Source: Curtobacterium sp. MCLR17_036 (GTDB taxonomy: Bacteria; Actinomycetota; Actinomycetes; Actinomycetales; Microbacteriaceae). From it: a DNA stretch of 64,000 nt. Where the stretch lies: assembly GCF_003234445.2 (NCBI RefSeq), contig NZ_CP126269.1, positions 2,108,001 to 2,172,000 of the forward strand. The letters are read 5' to 3'. Positions 63,989 through 64,000 of the stretch are shown one piece after another; position 1 is the first letter of the stretch, and each line of letters begins with the position of its first letter. Under the pieces are notes generated by a model. The model had not been told where the DNA came from. It saw only the letters and a program-made list of their open reading frames with translations, and made no database searches. A program made the translations under genes and the position numbers.

Positions 63989-64000
63989 GTGACCACCGAC
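63989..64000 (+). CDS. Possible start of a divergent gene at the window edge
   Basis: The last 12 bases read GTG ACC ACC GAC, a typical actinobacterial start (V-T-T-D). It would diverge from the glycosyltransferase-like gene with a gap of 64 bp. Only the start lies in the window, so nothing about function can be said. Confidence 0.25.

Overview
The window is high-GC DNA with tightly packed genes, many GTG starts, 4-bp ATGA/GTGA start-stop overlaps and several likely leaderless starts (TAnnnT about 6-8 nt before the start codon). The gene string argS - lysA - hom - thrC - thrB - rho - prfA - prmC - sua5 - wecA-like - atpI - atpB - atpE is the one found in Micrococcales. The protein character fits Microbacteriaceae, most likely Curtobacterium or a near relative. 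The genus is inferred from memory of gene order, not from a search.

Layout. (1) 1-16.9 kb, mostly minus strand: the start of the F-ATPase operon (atpE partial, atpB, atpI), a polyprenyl-phosphate sugar transferase, the tRNA threonylcarbamoylation enzyme, prmC, prfA, an unusually Q/N/G-rich Rho, the threonine/lysine genes (thrB, thrC, hom, lysA), an LmeA-like protein and argS. One plus-strand HAD phosphatase and a repeat array sit inside this string. (2) 16.9-25.1 kb: a lipoprotein, tRNA-Arg(CCG), then a Pls/PosA-type single-module NRPS (adenylation, carrier, six membrane segments, three hexapeptide-repeat domains). It is translationally coupled to an M1 metallo-aminopeptidase. An XRE repressor and a type I methionine aminopeptidase diverge from one palindromic promoter, followed by a 4'-phosphopantetheinyl transferase. 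This is the best candidate for a specialised system: a non-alpha poly-amino-acid (epsilon-poly-lysine-like) pathway with its activating enzyme and a possible degrading or immunity enzyme. (3) 25.3-30.8 kb: a TPM-domain membrane protein, PspA, a degenerate arginase-fold protein, a flavin disulfide oxidoreductase and a tiny HExxH protein. (4) 31.1-33.8 kb: an iron-regulated siderophore-utilisation pair and an alpha/beta hydrolase. (5) 33.9-38.9 kb: a complete five-gene peptide/nickel-type ABC importer. (6) 39.7-48.1 kb: amidase, NmrA-like protein, ABC-F ATPase, L,D-transpeptidase, and gluconate uptake (gntK, gntT, GntR regulator with a palindromic operator). (7) 48.4-56.2 kb: GNAT, ung, S51 peptidase, phosphoribosyltransferase, SDR, membrane acyltransferase, then metY and metX. 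(8) 56.4-64 kb: a three-gene two-component locus, MFS transporter, zinc-ribbon protein, thiamine-binding protein and a GT87-like membrane protein.

A pattern across the window: all five convergent gene pairs that do not overlap are separated by 310-770 bp of locus-specific, locally duplicated hairpin DNA (4.3, 30.9, 39.0, 48.2 and 59.7 kb). The three other convergent pairs overlap by a few bases. None of the hairpins checked has a T-tract. They may be bidirectional terminators or topological elements and deserve attention as a class.

Everything here was read by eye. No database search, folding or gene-finding program was run. Family names rest on recognised motifs, and start codons on Shine-Dalgarno sites, overlaps or promoter spacing.
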